The notes: a model not told the origin generated them from the letters alone. A DNA stretch of 64,000 nucleotides from Pomphorhynchus laevis (GCA_012934845.2 WNNJ02003241.1:124001-188000), one strand, 5' to 3'. Shown: positions 21,961-34,537, numbered from the stretch's first letter. Numbers and translations are program-made.

Positions 21961-22060
21961 AAAAGATAATGATATCTTTTTATGATAACTTAATAATAAC
22001 GTTAATGATAACGTTAATATCTTATTATCTTAACGTTAAAAATTATGACTTAAAAGTTAC
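21958..22060. repeat. Cluster of short AT-rich inverted repeats
   Basis: A 9-bp palindrome with a 4-nt loop (AAAAAGATA / TATCTTTTT, 21960-21981) is followed by repeated AACGTTAA words up to about 22040. The cluster separates the end of LINE-C copy 1 from the PLE-A copy. Confidence 0.6.
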
Positions 22061-22079
22061 ATGTACTCAACCATATTGG

Positions 22080-23320
22080 AAAAATACGTAAGTACTAATG
22101 ATTTTAATTTTAGATCTTTTAAATGTAACAGAAAAAATTGTATAGTTTGTGATGTTATAAATAATAATTGTATCGTAAGTAATACGACAAACAAATGTTT
22201 TTCATTAAAAAAGATATGTATATAAATGAACAATTAGAAATATTAAAACAACTTTTAAGAGATAATAAGCTGAAAGATCTTTATGTAAATATAAGAAGTT
22301 TTTCTAAAGATATCATATGTTCAATAAATCAAAAATTAATTAACGACTATGATAGGCTAAGTTGTATAATAGGCAGTTATTGTAATACAAAATACCATAA
22401 TCGTACAATAAATGTTAATAATAACAATAGAAAATATATATTGACCATGAACTTCATTAGTAAATGTATAGATAAGATAAATATAGCCGGACTTTTAAAT
22501 AATTCTAAAAGTAAAGAAATAATAGGGTCAGATTTAAGTAAATATATTCCTAAAATAAGGTATAAACTCCTACCACCATTAGGACGAAAAATTTGTAATT
22601 ATAATAAAGAATTAAAACCAATATGTAACGATAATATTAGAAACATTATGGAAACAGAATGCAATTGTAAAAGTCTTAGTTTTGATAAAATAAATGAACA
22701 TATATGTACCCATAATCTAGAATTAATTAAAAATTGTGAATTAAGAAAGCTGCTATCAAAAGGGTTTAAATATAGATTAAATAATAACAACGACAAAAAT
22801 AAAATTTGCAATTCGTTATAAAATAACTTAAATGATTACTTTAGTAAGCTGATTAGTAGTGAAAGCTCGAATATATCTAAGATAGATATTTGGAAAGATT
22901 ATATAAAATGAAAATAACAAACAATTATAAAAGGAAAGATAAAATTAATAAAGATATGTATAAAGAACTTACTAAATTAAAGGATAACTATATAATAACA
23001 ACTATTGATAAAGCTAGTAATAACTTTGTCTTCATATGCAAAAAGCCTTATTGTGATATACTAATGAAAGAGGTTCATTCTAATGATTTAAATGCAAATC
23101 CAACATGAACGTATTGAGTTGAGTTTAGAAACAATTATTACAAGTCACTGTTCTATAATGGATAAAAAGGGTATAAAGGTTGAATCAGATAATAAAATTA
23201 TACCTATATTATATTGCAATCCAAAATTACATAAAAATCCAATAAAACCTAGGTTCATATGTAGTGCGTTTAAATGTATCACAGAATTTCTTAAACACGT
23301 TATTTAGGGCTGCCAATAGA
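22080..23320 (+). mobile_element. PLE-A copy covering the N-terminal coding part, broken
   Basis: This is the only place where the protein part upstream of the RT is preserved. It has a Cys cluster (FKCNRKNCIVCDV, near 22120-22160), then a long open stretch 22195-22821 with RYKLLPPLGRKICNYNKE, ECNCKSLSF and ELRKLLSKGFKYR. The start of the RT follows (TIDKASNNFVFICKK, PKLHKNPIKPRFICS) in 22908-23300. I know this order (Cys motif, K-G-x-K-x-R, D-K-A-x-N-N, P-K-L-H-K) from a widespread invertebrate RT family usually grouped with Penelope-like elements. No GIY-YIG domain is seen here. The copy stops before the RT active site and is a fossil. Confidence 0.7.
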
Positions 23321-23430
23321 TTTTCTCGATATTTAATCCAAAATTTAATTTAAATAGATTTTATTAAAATCAGATAAACTTATAATTAAATAAAGACAAA
23401 GTTCAATTGAAACATTGATATTCATCCTTC
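23321..23430. other. Short AT-rich spacer
   Basis: Nothing is recognised between the end of the PLE-A copy and the LINE-C copy. Confidence 0.4.
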
Positions 23431-26200
23431 CATCTAAATACCTATCATTTTTCCTTCATCTCTTCACGTACTCCTTACTCTACCTCCATTGTATCACGTC
23501 TCAATAATTTACATGCTTTTGTCAAAATAATCTCCAGTAACAACTAGGATCAATTGATTCAACACTACAATCTTGTCACACATGATCCAACCTATCTTAA
23601 TTCTCCATCTAGCACCATGTCATTCGCACTTCTACTTGCTATTATGATTCTACTCCTACCAGCACTGTCACTCCACCACTTCTACGTAATCGTTTTCCTT
23701 CGCGCGATCGTTGTATTATCATATTTAGCTTATAGCTTTCCGAATCTACTTTTTCACAATATCGCCTCGATGATGATGTATCTGCTTTTAGGTCTATCCT
23801 AGCAACCATTCTTCCTGATGATAACCTATATCTTTAATAATATCGCTACTGTATCATTTATCTGTTTTTTAAACAAATTAACTAAATCCAACCATATCAG
23901 TTCTCCACTCCTAAAAATCGTTTTCCGACATATTTCACATGCCTTCTTGATACTCTCTCAACGTTTTAACTTCTTACCACTTCATCTACTTGTATCTTTT
24001 CTGACCGCTGACATTCTGATATTGTCCAGCTCAATTCAGCTCACGTTAAGCTGAATGACTAACTAACCTTTTTTCTGATTTTAACTATAAATTACTTTCA
24101 ACTAGCCCTACTCACATTCTCTGTGGAGCTCTTGACATCATTGCTGTCCCCAGTTGCTTCAATGCATATAACTTCTTGTCAATTACTGATCCTGGTTTGT
24201 CCGATCATTTCCTTGTCACTCTTACTCTTACTCGTCCTCATCCTTCTTCGACTGCAACATTAGCTACTCCTAGTCGACTCTGGAAATTTCTCGATATCCT
24301 ATTCTCTTCACAACCTTACTCAATTCTTCACTGTGCGCACTTCCAGTTTACATATTTCTCTAGATTATTTCTGGATTCTGCTTGATTTTTAACTGACGAC
24401 TATCCACCATAACCTTATGTCTCTTCTACCCCAACGTTTTCAGCGCTTGCGCCATGCTTCCTGGTTCGATCCCGACTGTAGTTTTTCTATGCGTCGACTC
24501 CGTCAGTGTGCTTAATCGCTTTCTTAAACGTTCTCCAAACTCTCTTACTCTGAATCTCTGTACTTTGCATAAAGAGATTAAGCACACTATATTTCCCTAT
24601 CTTTCTCTCCGCAGTTCCTATCTCATTCTTATGCGTACTAAACGTACTTTCTTTTGGCGAAATCAACTCGAGTCTTCTACCAACTCTAAATCTAATTGGA
24701 AAATCTTAAATTCAATTCTTTCACGATCATATATCCCTTGTAACATTAATTCTGATAAGTTTTCTTATCTATAATCTAAGCTATCTAATTTACTTTCCCT
24801 GTTATCCAGATGTCCCTTGTATCCTCTCTTCTCTTTAAATTCTTACCTCCCAGGGCTATTCCGTCTTCTTCCCGTTTTGTCTGATGAAATTTCTTCGGTT
24901 TTTCTGTCATTACCTTATAAAACCTCTCCTACTGACCCAATTCTCACTTACTTTCTTAAAAATATCTGCTTATCTATCTCGCCATTCCTAACCACATTGT
25001 TCAACTTGTCTATCATCGGCCACACATTTCCTTCCAACTGAAAAATCGGCAATGTTCGTCCTCACATCAAAAAGCAATCTCTCGACCCATCACTACCATC
25101 TTCGTATCGTCCTATCTCACTTCTATCAACTATCTCTAAACTCCTTAAGCATCTTGTTCTCAAGCAAGTTAATGCATATCTATTTTCCTCCAACTTAGTT
25201 CCTCCCTTCCAAGTCGTTTTTCGCTCTAATCACTCTACTGAAATCGACTGTCTTAAAGTTAATAACGACTTACTCATCTAACGAGATCAAAAATTATGTA
25301 GTGTCATAGTTTATCTTGATCTATCATCTGCTTTTGACATCGTCGATCACTCGATTATTCTCAATCGTTTTGTCATGATTATGGCTTCTCTTTACCCACG
25401 TGTCTTGTATGCTCATGCACCTGCTTATCGTATTTTTGATCTTAGTGTTTCTGCTTCCAACTGTCTGCCTCAATTTTCAATCATCTTTCTTCTCTTCGTT
25501 TTACTCTGAATCCTAATAAATCTAATTATGTGGATTAAATTCTACAATTCTTCCCATCGTTGCTAATCTCGTTTTTCTAGACTTATATTTCGACAACTGA
25601 CTTTAACTTAAACCATTTGTTCGGGATAAAGTACGCTCATCTACCTTGATTCTCCGCAACCTCCGTCAAATTCGCAGATTGATCAATTTCCCTTCCTGTA
25701 TAAATCTCATATCTTCTCTCTGATTCACAAGGCTTGATTACTGTCTTAGTCTATTTTCCAACTCATCTAAATCCACTCTTCTTCCCCTACAACTCATCAT
25801 CAACGCAGCCGTCCGGATTCTTCTCCATCTACGTCATTTTGATCATACATCCCACCATCTTGAATTTTTCGATTTGCCTACCATTTATTGTTGTGTTCAA
25901 ATTCGTCTTCGTCTCAATGCTTTCCTCCTCTTAACTCTGTATACCCATTCCATTATCAACCTTCATTTTCTTGATAAGTCTAGTCCTGTTCACTGTTCCT
26001 TGCGTTCCCGTAATTCCCTTCTTTTACATGTTTCAAACTATTCTACCTCCTATGGCTTCCGCTTCTTCCTTGTGGCAGCTCCTCTCTTTGTATAATCTGC
26101 CTATTAATTTACATCAATCAACATCCTTGCCGTGTTCTATACCGCCAAATCAGATAGATAGAGATTCCTTCACTACAGAAAAAAAATCCACTTAATTTGA
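23430..26200 (+). pseudogene. LINE-C copy 2 (CR1/L2-like), heavily broken
   Basis: ORF1 end: VTPPLLRNRFPSRDR near 23660 and DDDVSAFRSILATILPDD near 23770-23820. Endonuclease end: GALDIIAVP near 24130, then FLSITDPGLSDHFLVTLTL near 24170-24225. Linker: SYLILMRTKRTFFWRNQLES near 24620. RT: SYRPI block near 25100, DLSSAFDIVDHSI near 25320-25355, then KIMW-like remnants near 25530. A C-terminal stretch runs to about 26095 (SVPCVPVI, LWQLLSLYNLP). There are many stops and shifts, and a piece of the RT including the GVPQ and YADD motifs is deleted near 25390-25420. Short frames listed by ORF callers here are pieces of this one element. Confidence 0.75.
24505..24588. repeat. 13-bp inverted repeat, 58-nt spacer
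   Basis: AGTGTGCTTAATC at 24505-24517 has its exact reverse complement at 24576-24588, inside the LINE-C copy. It is longer-looped than the other palindromes. Confidence 0.8.
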
Positions 26201-28735
26201 AAATATACAGGAAAAACAAAAAGTCCGGAGACAATCATAACTCAATCAAAGCAAAATATTCATTTAAACTGAATAGGAGATCAGCGCCCTCCAGCATACA
26301 CCAACGCACCGCCCTCCGGCTATACCACTCAAAGTCTCTCACACACCTGAGAGCCAGTCGAGGCAGACAATTGTAGGTTATCTCGAAATTAGTTGCTTGA
26401 TAAACCTTATTATTTGCTCTGGGGGACGTCCTCTAGAAAAGAAGCCTGATCCCGAGATTGCCCAAATGCACCAAAGGCGCACCTGAGCACTCCCTCATAA
26501 ATAAAGATGCTGGGCCCGTTTCAGGGCCCATCTAGCTCTCTTCAGAACACTTTTGAATATATTTAAGTCTGATCTGGACGACCATTTAATCGTAATTGTA
26601 AACCCCAGGTATCTTACTCGATGTGTAAATACCGGGAGTGGTTGATTCTGCAAAAAAAGAAGAGAGCTGAGAGCACTAGTCTCTTTAATTTTTGTCACCG
26701 GGGCGCCATCAAATACCACTACTGCAATTTGGAGGAGTTTAGAAGACTGGATGGGGTTAGTTTGTAGTTTAATCTTAAAAAGAAGCGGATGTGTCCGATA
26801 CTACATTTTTCCACCTGCGTCCAGAAAACAGGGATGTGGGATCATCAGCGTATATCACTAGATGTTGTTAGCGTTTGATAGGTTTGAAAAGTATAATGGA
26901 GGCGGAAAGATATAAGATAGGAGAAAGCAAGGAGCATTGAGACACATCTGTAATATGTTAGAACTGATGCGCATCAATGTCGTCTTCATAGAAAAACCGC
27001 TTGGTATACAGCATAATCTCCACCCTGTTAAAAATTCTCGCAGGCAACCCGAAAGACATGAGAGAAGAGATAACAAAAGGAATGGAGATACGGTTAAATT
27101 CAACGAAAACACCAATAAAAATCGTCACAGAAAGCTGATGACTATTATATTGGCAAAATCTATGTACTTCACCAATCGCTGAATAAACCGAGCTACTTTT
27201 TATGAATCTATGAAAACTTGATAGGATTAAATTATGCCTACATAGATGGGCACGGATTCTAAGTGCAAGCGCGTTTTCGTAGATGAATATGAGGGAGTTT
27301 GGAATCGAAATGGGCCGCAGGTCTTTGTGTCATGTAATAGATAGTTTCTTTGCTAAAAATACCATTCGGCTAATTATATGCCTACTATATAGGACCTGGT
27401 CGCTAAACGCATTGTGATGGCAACCTCCTTTTTCTGACTGATTGTCAAAAGCTGATAGATTCCAGTGGAGAGTGGCGGTATTGTTTTGGAGGTACCCGGA
27501 AGTGGCTCCAAGGAGTTTAGGATTTCTGCAACAGATAATTCTCAACTCATGAAGTCACCCCAAGGTGGGATGGGTTAGGGAGATTGCGTGGCTTTATAAT
27601 CGTGATGGGATAGTGACTCCTCCAAAACGTTTCAAGGACTATGCTCCCAATCCAACCCGATGCTCTCTCTTTCCAGCTGACAAACTTTTCCTTTTTTAAT
27701 AATTTCCAAAAGGAAGACTGAGGATGGTTAAGAGGAGCAATGCTCGTCCCATCCCTACTCAGCTAAAGTCTATATTAAGAGTTCCAGTATTCTTTCGACA
27801 GGGCTTGTCGGAAGGAAACAGAGTTATTGGGAAAGTGTAGCATTTTTGCTACGACCTTGAGTTGTGTTGGAGTGAGATTGAATATGCGACCTTTATAGGT
27901 AGTCGAAAGTATCGCGGTAGCTTGCTATGAGAGGTAGGAATTAAATCGAGTATATCTCGCATTTCCTACAGCAGGGAAGAATCGGATAACCGCCTGGAAG
28001 ATGACCACTCATATTGGATCAAAATGTAACGTCTCCTCAGCAACTTATCTTCTTCAAGCCACTAACAAAGTCGCTCGTGTGAGGTGGACAATTGTTAGCG
28101 CGACTACTCAATACAATAAGGATTTAACTGCCACTTCACATGTAGCAGTAGTATGTCAAAGAGATAATTTATTTTTGTGCAATGTAAGGTGGGGGACGGT
28201 GGTTTATGAATACGATATTCGTTTCTTGTTCTGCGGAGTGCTGAGTTAATTCAACAACCTGTTCTGTCGTTGAAGTCTCCAATTAACATGTCATAGCCGC
28301 TACCAAATATACAATCCTGGAGGACACGGTTCTTGTGAATCTCTCCCGGCCAAATATAGATATTGGCTATACTGATACGTTTACCGTTCTTCTAGAGTGT
28401 TATCGCTAAACAAGACAGGGCTAGACAAGAGTAGTTTAACATGAGTGAAGATCTTAAATGACTCTTAACTAATATTGGATAACCTTGTGATGAACAGGAG
28501 TAAGATGGGTTATATACGGAGTGAAATGGGTAGTTATGTGATTTGGTGCAAATCGAGTAATGTCCTGGGGGACCGGTTGATTTAGTCTCCAGAACGACTA
28601 TAACATCTAAATCTCGACCATATAGAAGGCTAAGGGCAGAAGCACTTCCCGAATACCACTGAATGATGTTCAGTGAAAATGGTTTGGGATTACTTCCCAT
28701 GCCATTGGTGCCACTAAGAGGGACAACAGAGCACA
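26200..28735 (-). pseudogene. LINE-J ORF2, broken copy
   Basis: The minus strand matches the intact ORF2 (7906-10365) from its start (KPFSLNIIQWYSGSASALSLL near 28690) through endonuclease and RT to the C-terminus near 26280 and a 3' UTR to about 26200. Recognisable pieces are VRYLGFTITIKWSSRSDL near 26600 and ILKRARWALKRAQHL near 26510. The frame is broken many times; the YADD region near 26850 lies in a mutated context. It is older and more diverged than the 48590-54440 copies. Confidence 0.8.
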
Positions 28736-28799
28736 CTAGTTTGGTCCAGAGGAAGGAAAGTTGCCCTTCCTCTCTCAGGCCCTAACAACGGGAACATCG

Positions 28800-29797
28800 A
28801 CTGCTCCGTTGCTGAGGCTATTATCATCATGTACCTTAATCTTTCACTTATCGCCCTTCTTTGTCATGCGATGTGGGGAAGCATCGCTCTGAGATGAGGT
28901 TCGTTTAGAAAAAGCTTGAACGGAATTGGCCGGAATCGCTGGTGGACGCACCGCTTTTGCCAACCTCCTGATAGATGCGTCCACTGATTTTATGTTTTCA
29001 GATATTCTCTTGTCGATTATCTTCAGGATTTCATCCATGGTTGAACCTTTGCTTATTGTAACATCATTAAAACCAGAATTGGCAACTGGCCTGTTAGACA
29101 TCGACTTCTTCGCTTGGTGCTATTCTTCGTAGGCCTTGATATCGTGTATTTGCGGGACCACGCTGGATGTGGTAAGCCGCAGTTCGAGCAGCAAGGGGTT
29201 GCTGAGCAAGTAGCTGTGTGCTCGTCTTCCGATGAAGATCAAACACCGCAGCTTATTCTTTTTTGCAATAGATCCCTCGGGTCCCCCATCAATGACACTG
29301 GTTACAATTTGGATACGTGAGGTTGTCGCTGCTTATATGTTTGAATCTTCTGTCACACCCTATAAATGGGTTGCAGGTAGCCTGCGCTAGAATCATCGCG
29401 TTTTCATATGTTGTCTGGGCAAAGGCAATTGTTAGGCGTGTCCCCTTACCCTCAAGAAATCTGGCGTTCATTAAGTTGAAAAGTTTCTCGTGTTTTCAAT
29501 ATCAGAATCCTCAAGGGGTAAGATTGTAACCTGGATAGGCTTATAAATTATAGAGGCTTTTTCCAAGTGTTTCGTTGAGTACTTCATGTATTCTTTGGCC
29601 ATATTAGAGTTTACAAAAGAGATGCGGTAGGTATTTCCTACCGATCTCGCTGAATTAATTATGATTCTTTTATAGGAATATTCTTTATAAATCCTCTTAG
29701 TTGTCCTTCTCACTCCCAGCCCTACCGGGAGAAGACACTTGCTCACCGGCATTGTATTCATCTCCCTTTGAGGCCAACAACGTCCAGCAAATATCAT
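28800..29797 (-). pseudogene. LINE-J ORF1 of a second subfamily, broken
   Basis: It lies directly upstream of the broken ORF2 on the minus strand. Pieces: SYKRIIINSARSVGNTYRIS (29600-29690), LTIAFAQTTYENAM and NPFIGCDRRF (29350-29450), a first knuckle YPNCNQCH (29290), and a C-terminal basic, helical stretch DEILKIIDKRISENIKSVD (28960-29030). It is clearly related to, but different from, the J1 ORF1. Several frameshifts are present, and the second and third knuckles are mostly lost. Confidence 0.65.
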
Positions 29798-30709
29798 ATT
29801 TCTTTACAAACTTCAAGGAAGTCAGCCTCTGTTTTGAAGATGATCTGTTCTTAGAACGGGAGGCTCTCTTTGATGAGGTAAAAATCGTCGATGGAGGAGA
29901 TGGGACTCCTCGAATTTCGCTATCATATGATTCGTTAAAGCTAGAATCTCGTCCTTGTACGCCTGTAATCTAGCGTCAACAAGTTTGATAATATCGGCAT
30001 CCGTCATACCAGAACCGGGTGAATTGGACAAGCAGGCAGCGGCAAAGTGGGTCGGTATGTCCGGTTTCCCACAATGCCTTAACTTGTATTTTTTGCAGAT
30101 TGGACATCCTTGAGACCAGGACGGGTGCTGACCACCGCAATTGGAACATAGAGAGATGAATAGCACATTTCCTCTCATGAATGTCAGAAGAGCTGCAAAC
30201 TCCACACGTACGGGGCCTAGTGCAGTTCGAGGACCAATGCCTCCAAAGGTGGCAACCATTGCAATGGGGGTATGCTAAGTCGTTAGCGTCTATAAGTGTA
30301 AAAGAAAGGTTGTACTCCAAGAAGGGGTTACATTACATTTACTTTTAGCCAGGCATTCCGCCTGCTCGAATGCGGCGGAACAGAATGCTACTTGTATAGG
30401 CTGGCCTTTCTTGTCGAAGATGGGGCGAATATTGTCAATTCTGTACTCAGATATGGGAGATTTTAAATCACCATCCGTTGCGGAGGGCGGAAAGTTATTA
30501 ATTTTCAAGATAGCCTGAATAGGCCTGTAGGTAGTCGATCCAAATTCTTTTAGATGCATGTCAAAAAATTCTAGTTACGCTGCTGCCAGATCCGAAGAGC
30601 TGAAAGAAATTTGGATTTCGGAGTCTAAGTATTTTATTGAATAGAATTCTCTTCTTATAAGCGTTTATAAACTCCCATAGGAATATGTTGAAGAGATTAT
30701 TACGTTCAA
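29700..30709 (-). pseudogene. LINE-J1 ORF1 fragment, broken
   Basis: It matches 10434-11440 of the intact element: LKEFGSTTYRPIQAILKINN, GHWSSNCTRPRTCGVCSSSD, CSNCGGQHPSWS and the C-terminal EPPVLRTDHL. At least three frame breaks are present. The match stops at the ORF1 3' end near 29700, where the second-subfamily ORF1 begins, and at a palindrome on the other side (30698-30725). Confidence 0.8.
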
Positions 30710-30725
30710 ATGGTTGAACGTAATA
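30698..30725. repeat. Perfect 12-bp palindrome, 4-nt loop, at the end of a LINE-J fragment
   Basis: TATTACGTTCAA, loop ATGG, then its exact reverse complement. The loop and right arm start follow LINE-J1 sequence (CAAATGGTTGAA, compare 11427-11440); beyond the palindrome the LINE match is lost. Confidence 0.9.
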
Positions 30726-30769
30726 TTTATATTTATATAAATATAAATATTAATATTTATATTTTGATA

Positions 30770-31295
30770 TAGTCTTCAAAATCATTTTAACAATTTAATA
30801 GATACATATTTTAAGCTAGGTTACTATAAAAATATCATCAAACAGAAAATAGTATAATTTAAAAATCAACAAAATATTATTTAAAATAAATTTAAACTTT
30901 TAAAAGGAAATGTTTTATGGATTATAAATGATATACTTGTATTAGAATATGATACTTGATATCAAATTTTATCTGAGGATCGTCATTAGCATACATTTAG
31001 ACATGCTGCTCTGTGTCTAGAAATAGGACCCGAAACCTGATAAAATAGCAGTTCCTTCTGATAACCTCTAATTCTTATTCTGATATATCGTCTGTTATTT
31101 ATTAGACAATTCATAAATATTCATTTTTATTTTAAATTTGAATTCTAAATTTTAACTTGATATAAATTATAAATAATCTTATATAACAATTATTTATTAT
31201 TTGTAATTATATATTTTTTTAATAATTTGAATTTTATTTAGCATAATTTTTATTTATAAATAATATAAAATACGTATGCTCAGTTAGTTGATCTG
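30770..31295 (+). repeat. 5'-truncated PLE-A copy
   Basis: It starts in the RT C-terminal coding region (TTTAATAGATACATATTTTAA) and runs through the tail to a terminal motif near 31270-31295. From 30915 on it is nearly identical to 3085-3472, so it is a recent relative of that copy. It is non-coding. Confidence 0.75.
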
Positions 31296-31345
31296 ATTTG
31301 AATCAAATTTATTTAAAATAAAACCTTTCAATAATAACGATTTAG

Positions 31346-31618
31346 GCTATTCGTTCGTTTCAACTTTCTAATCGTCGTATCAATGAATGCACATGTAACC
31401 TCAACGGCAATACAAGAGGTCGACAGAATAAGCTAAAACGAGCTGATAATCGAAATGGAAGCAGTCGTTCAAAGAGTACAAGTAACCATCAACGCGGTCA
31501 TTCTGTTGATCAGAGAATTAAGCAACTGCTCGATCTTCATGAAAAAAATCAGCATTTATTCGAATTAACAAGAAGTAATAAGCCTAAAGTATTCGAAACA
31601 ACCAGAACGTACATATAA
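31346..31618 (+). CDS. Possible terminal exon of an unidentified host gene
   Basis: After a plausible acceptor (GATTTAG, ending 31345) the frame is open for 90 codons to TAA at 31616-31618. The peptide reads AIRSFQLSNRRINECTCNLN, then an Arg/Ser/Asn-rich stretch (GRQNKLKRADNRNGSSRSK), then a helical-looking DQRIKQLLDLHEKNQHLFEL and the end KVFETTRTYI. An AATAAA follows at 31657-31662, 39 nt after the stop. The composition is not like the neighbouring repeats. No upstream exon was found: a PLE-A copy ends only 50 bases before. It may be an orphaned exon cut off by that insertion. I do not recognise the protein. Confidence 0.4.
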   Translation, partial: AIRSFQLSNRRINECTCNLNGNTRGRQNKLKRADNRNGSSRSKSTSNHQRGHSVDQRIKQLLDLHEKNQHLFELTRSNKPKVFETTRTYI

Positions 31619-31656
31619 ATTATAGACGTATTACTCGATGCTAAGGAGATGTAAAA

Positions 31657-31662
31657 AATAAA
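31657..31662 (+). promoter_or_regulatory. AATAAA poly-A signal after the possible terminal exon
   Basis: A canonical hexamer 39 nt after the stop at 31618. Confidence 0.35.
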
Positions 31663-31669
31663 CGACGAC

Positions 31670-32239
31670 GTTCTTTGTTTTTTCTGTTTGCCAATTTTAT
31701 GCTCATTAAATTAAAGTTTAAGAAAAAAATACGAAATAATGTATTTTTATATCATTCAAAAATAGATTATATGAATAGCAATCTCGAAGAGTTTATTGTT
31801 TTAAATTCGATTATTTCACGGGTTATTAACGATAAAATTAAAAGTTGTTTTTAAATAACTTTTAAAATAAATTTATTCTTAAAAATAGTTTAAAAATTTT
31901 TAAATTCGTTAAATTAAACATTTAATTGTATATTAATTGTTACTCTATTTTTTACTTAAACTAATAATCTCATTTTGCTGCACTTTCGTTTTCATTTTTA
32001 ATATTTTTGGTTTACTCAGAACGTATGTAAAGGTATATTTTTAAACATTACCCAATAAATTAGTTGATTTTAAATTACTTACAACAACGCGCAATTCATT
32101 GCAATTCAGATCTGATTATAATATGATCCGATTATAATAAAAATATTTGCATACCGAAGACAATTTGACTTTTTCAAAGCCAAATTCTTGATAGCGGCTG
32201 CTATTATCACCAGGAAAAATATTGCAGTACACGGATTGC
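31670..32239. other. AT-rich spacer
   Basis: No gene or repeat family is recognised. Confidence 0.45.
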
Positions 32240-33150
32240 TGTTTAAAACTGGTTATATACTAATCACCTCGTCTTGCTCATCATGTCTATTTCTTCCTGA
32301 GCACTTTTATCTTATTTTTTCTTCTGACGAAGTCTCCTTTGTTACCATCTGTTTGCCCGACACCTCTTCGCCCACTGACGCTATTTCAATATACATATAC
32401 TTAAATATATTATTCCGTCATATCTCCATTCTTTACAACCCTTTTCAACTCCTCCATTCGTTCCTGCACTTGTTCATAGAACTGAAAAATTACCATTTTA
32501 CGTTCTCTGTTAAAGATTCCGCCTCCTGATCTGTTGTTTCTAAACCGCCCAATTTATCTTCTTTCGACCATATCTGAACTCCTTAAGCGTCTTTTGTTCC
32601 TTGTTTCCTCAAATTTACACTCTCTTTTCAACATGATGTTCGTTCTACTCATTCTACTGAAAGCGTTTTCAAAAAATAAATGATTTACTTCAAGCCTGCG
32701 ATATACAATTGTGTAGTGTCGTAATCTCTCTTTACCTGCCTTATGCGTTTGACATTGCCGATCATTTTATCATACTCTATCGGCTTAGTTACGACTATGG
32801 TTTCTCAATTTCTACTGTATATGTATTTCAACTGTAGTTCACATCTCATATCATAAGCGCTCTTTATATGTTCACTCAAATTCCTTTTATTTATCTTTTA
32901 TCTCGATGGTGTTTCAATATCCTCCGTTTTAGATCATATCTCTTCCCAGCGACTTGTCTTTTGTAACTCGTGACTATAACTTTCACCTGATACAGTATGC
33001 GATGATATCATCATCTTCTCTCACTGAGATAATCTTTGCATTCACGATTTCACTACTTCTGCCACAAATTGTCCTATATCTATCTCCAACCATCTTTTAT
33101 CCATTCGTCCAGCTCTTAAAAAGAAGTGATAGTTCGTTTCTTAATTAACT
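32240..33150 (+). pseudogene. LINE-C copy 3, RT fragment, heavily broken
   Basis: The remnants follow the same order as in 62690-64000: SSDEVSFVTICLPDTSSPTD near 32320-32380, PYLNSLSVFCSLF near 32570-32620, a motif A remnant (SLPALCV, compare SLDLSYAFD) near 32730-32760, then LSPTIFYPF near 33090. Stops and shifts are frequent and the family's active-site motifs cannot be read. The element is cut off on both sides. Confidence 0.6.
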
Positions 33151-33394
33151 GTTACTTTTGAACTGGTTTTTTGTGATTTGTTGCATGTAGTTTTCTTGAT
33201 TTAACAAAGTCTTTATTTTTAACAAAACAAAAAAATGAAGAAATAAAATCACAAAATAGAGGAAACAAAATATTTAAAAAAGATTGCAAACATTATTTTA
33301 TTTGATTGCAAACAAATAAAATTTTTAAAAATTATAAAAATAAATAAAATTGTTAAAATTTGCATATCGACAATGTGCATACTGACAACATAGA
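33151..33394. other. AT-rich spacer
   Basis: A- and T-rich runs including CAAAGTCTTTATTTTTAAC near 33204, which resembles the LINE-J 3' end near 54538-54552. Nothing else is seen. Confidence 0.35.
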
Positions 33395-33985
33395 AAATTT
33401 ATTCCTTTTGTCTGTTCTAAAAATTCTTTTGTAGAATTAATACTGAAATAGTGTTTTATACCAGTATTAATTTCGATTACCTTGCAATATTTTTTAAAGT
33501 CTGCTTTAATTACTTAAGTATTTAATTCCTATAGACAGAAAGTGGTTTTAATGTACATTTAAACGCACTACATATGAACCTGGGTTTTATTGGATTTTTA
33601 TATAGTTTTGGATACTAATATAATATAGATATAGTTTTATTATCTGATTCAACCTTTATACCCTTTTTATCCATTATAGAACAGTGACTTATAATAATTG
33701 TTTCAAAACACAACTCACTACGTTCATATGTTGGATTTACATTTAAATCATTATAATTAACCTCTTTCATTAGTATATCATAATAAAGCTTTTTGTATAT
33801 GAAGACAAAGTTATTACTAGCTTTATCAATAGTTGTTATTATATAGTTATCCTTTAATTTAGTAAGTTCTTTATACATATCTTTACAAAAATCTATAACA
33901 ATTGCTTTGTTTGAATTTTTTATGTTCCTATAAGAAATTGTTAGGCAAATGAAACCTATGGGGATAACTTTAGGTATCCCCATTG
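33395..33985 (-). repeat. PLE-A fragment: start of RT, minus strand
   Basis: The minus strand reads MYKELTKLKDNYIITTIDKA, NNFVFIYKKLYYDILMKEV, SHCSIMDKKGIKVESDNK, then PKLxKNPIKPRFICSAFKC. It matches the first 165 residues of the 46217-47614 frame. It ends before the RT active site. It is a broken fossil fragment. Confidence 0.8.
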
Positions 33986-34537
33986 ATAGTCTATCCCATA
34001 GATAATTCTTGTATATATTTATGTATTTATGTATATATTTATATATTCAAATATTTTATATATTATAATATAATTCCTGTTTATGACCTGCTATCATTTT
34101 GTCTTGCACTAAATTTTGACTCCAAATCAAAACAAATGTATTATCATTGTAAACAACTCGATGCGAGTCTATTTTAGTAATAACTACAAGAAAGATGAAC
34201 GAATCTATAACTTATTAAATAATCGATACATTTTATATTAATTTTTTATCAACAAAGATTGAATTTTATTTAATTTTAATTTTATATCAACAATTTTAAA
34301 TTAGTATTAGTGCTTTTGAGTTCAAGCCGATTACTGCCAAAATGTTCATGGCCATTCACTAATGTATTATATAATATATTAATGTATTATATTATATATT
34401 ATATAATATATTATCATATATTATATTATTATATTTAATTATTTTATTACTTACTATATTAAATAATCAATATTATTGAAATATATTAATTATTTTATTC
34501 ATATATTTATAAATAAATTCATATTTATACATTGTAG
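33986..34537. other. AT-rich region upstream of GALT
   Basis: Bases 34360-34450 are almost pure TATAT-type repeats. The promoter of the uridylyltransferase gene presumably lies here, but no specific element can be defended because TATA-like words are everywhere. Confidence 0.4.

Noticed and set aside
24465-24490. GGTTCGATCCCGACT resembling a tRNA B box
   Set aside because: It lies in LINE-C coding sequence (WFDPDCS, compare WFDSDC near 20670) and no A box or cloverleaf is present.
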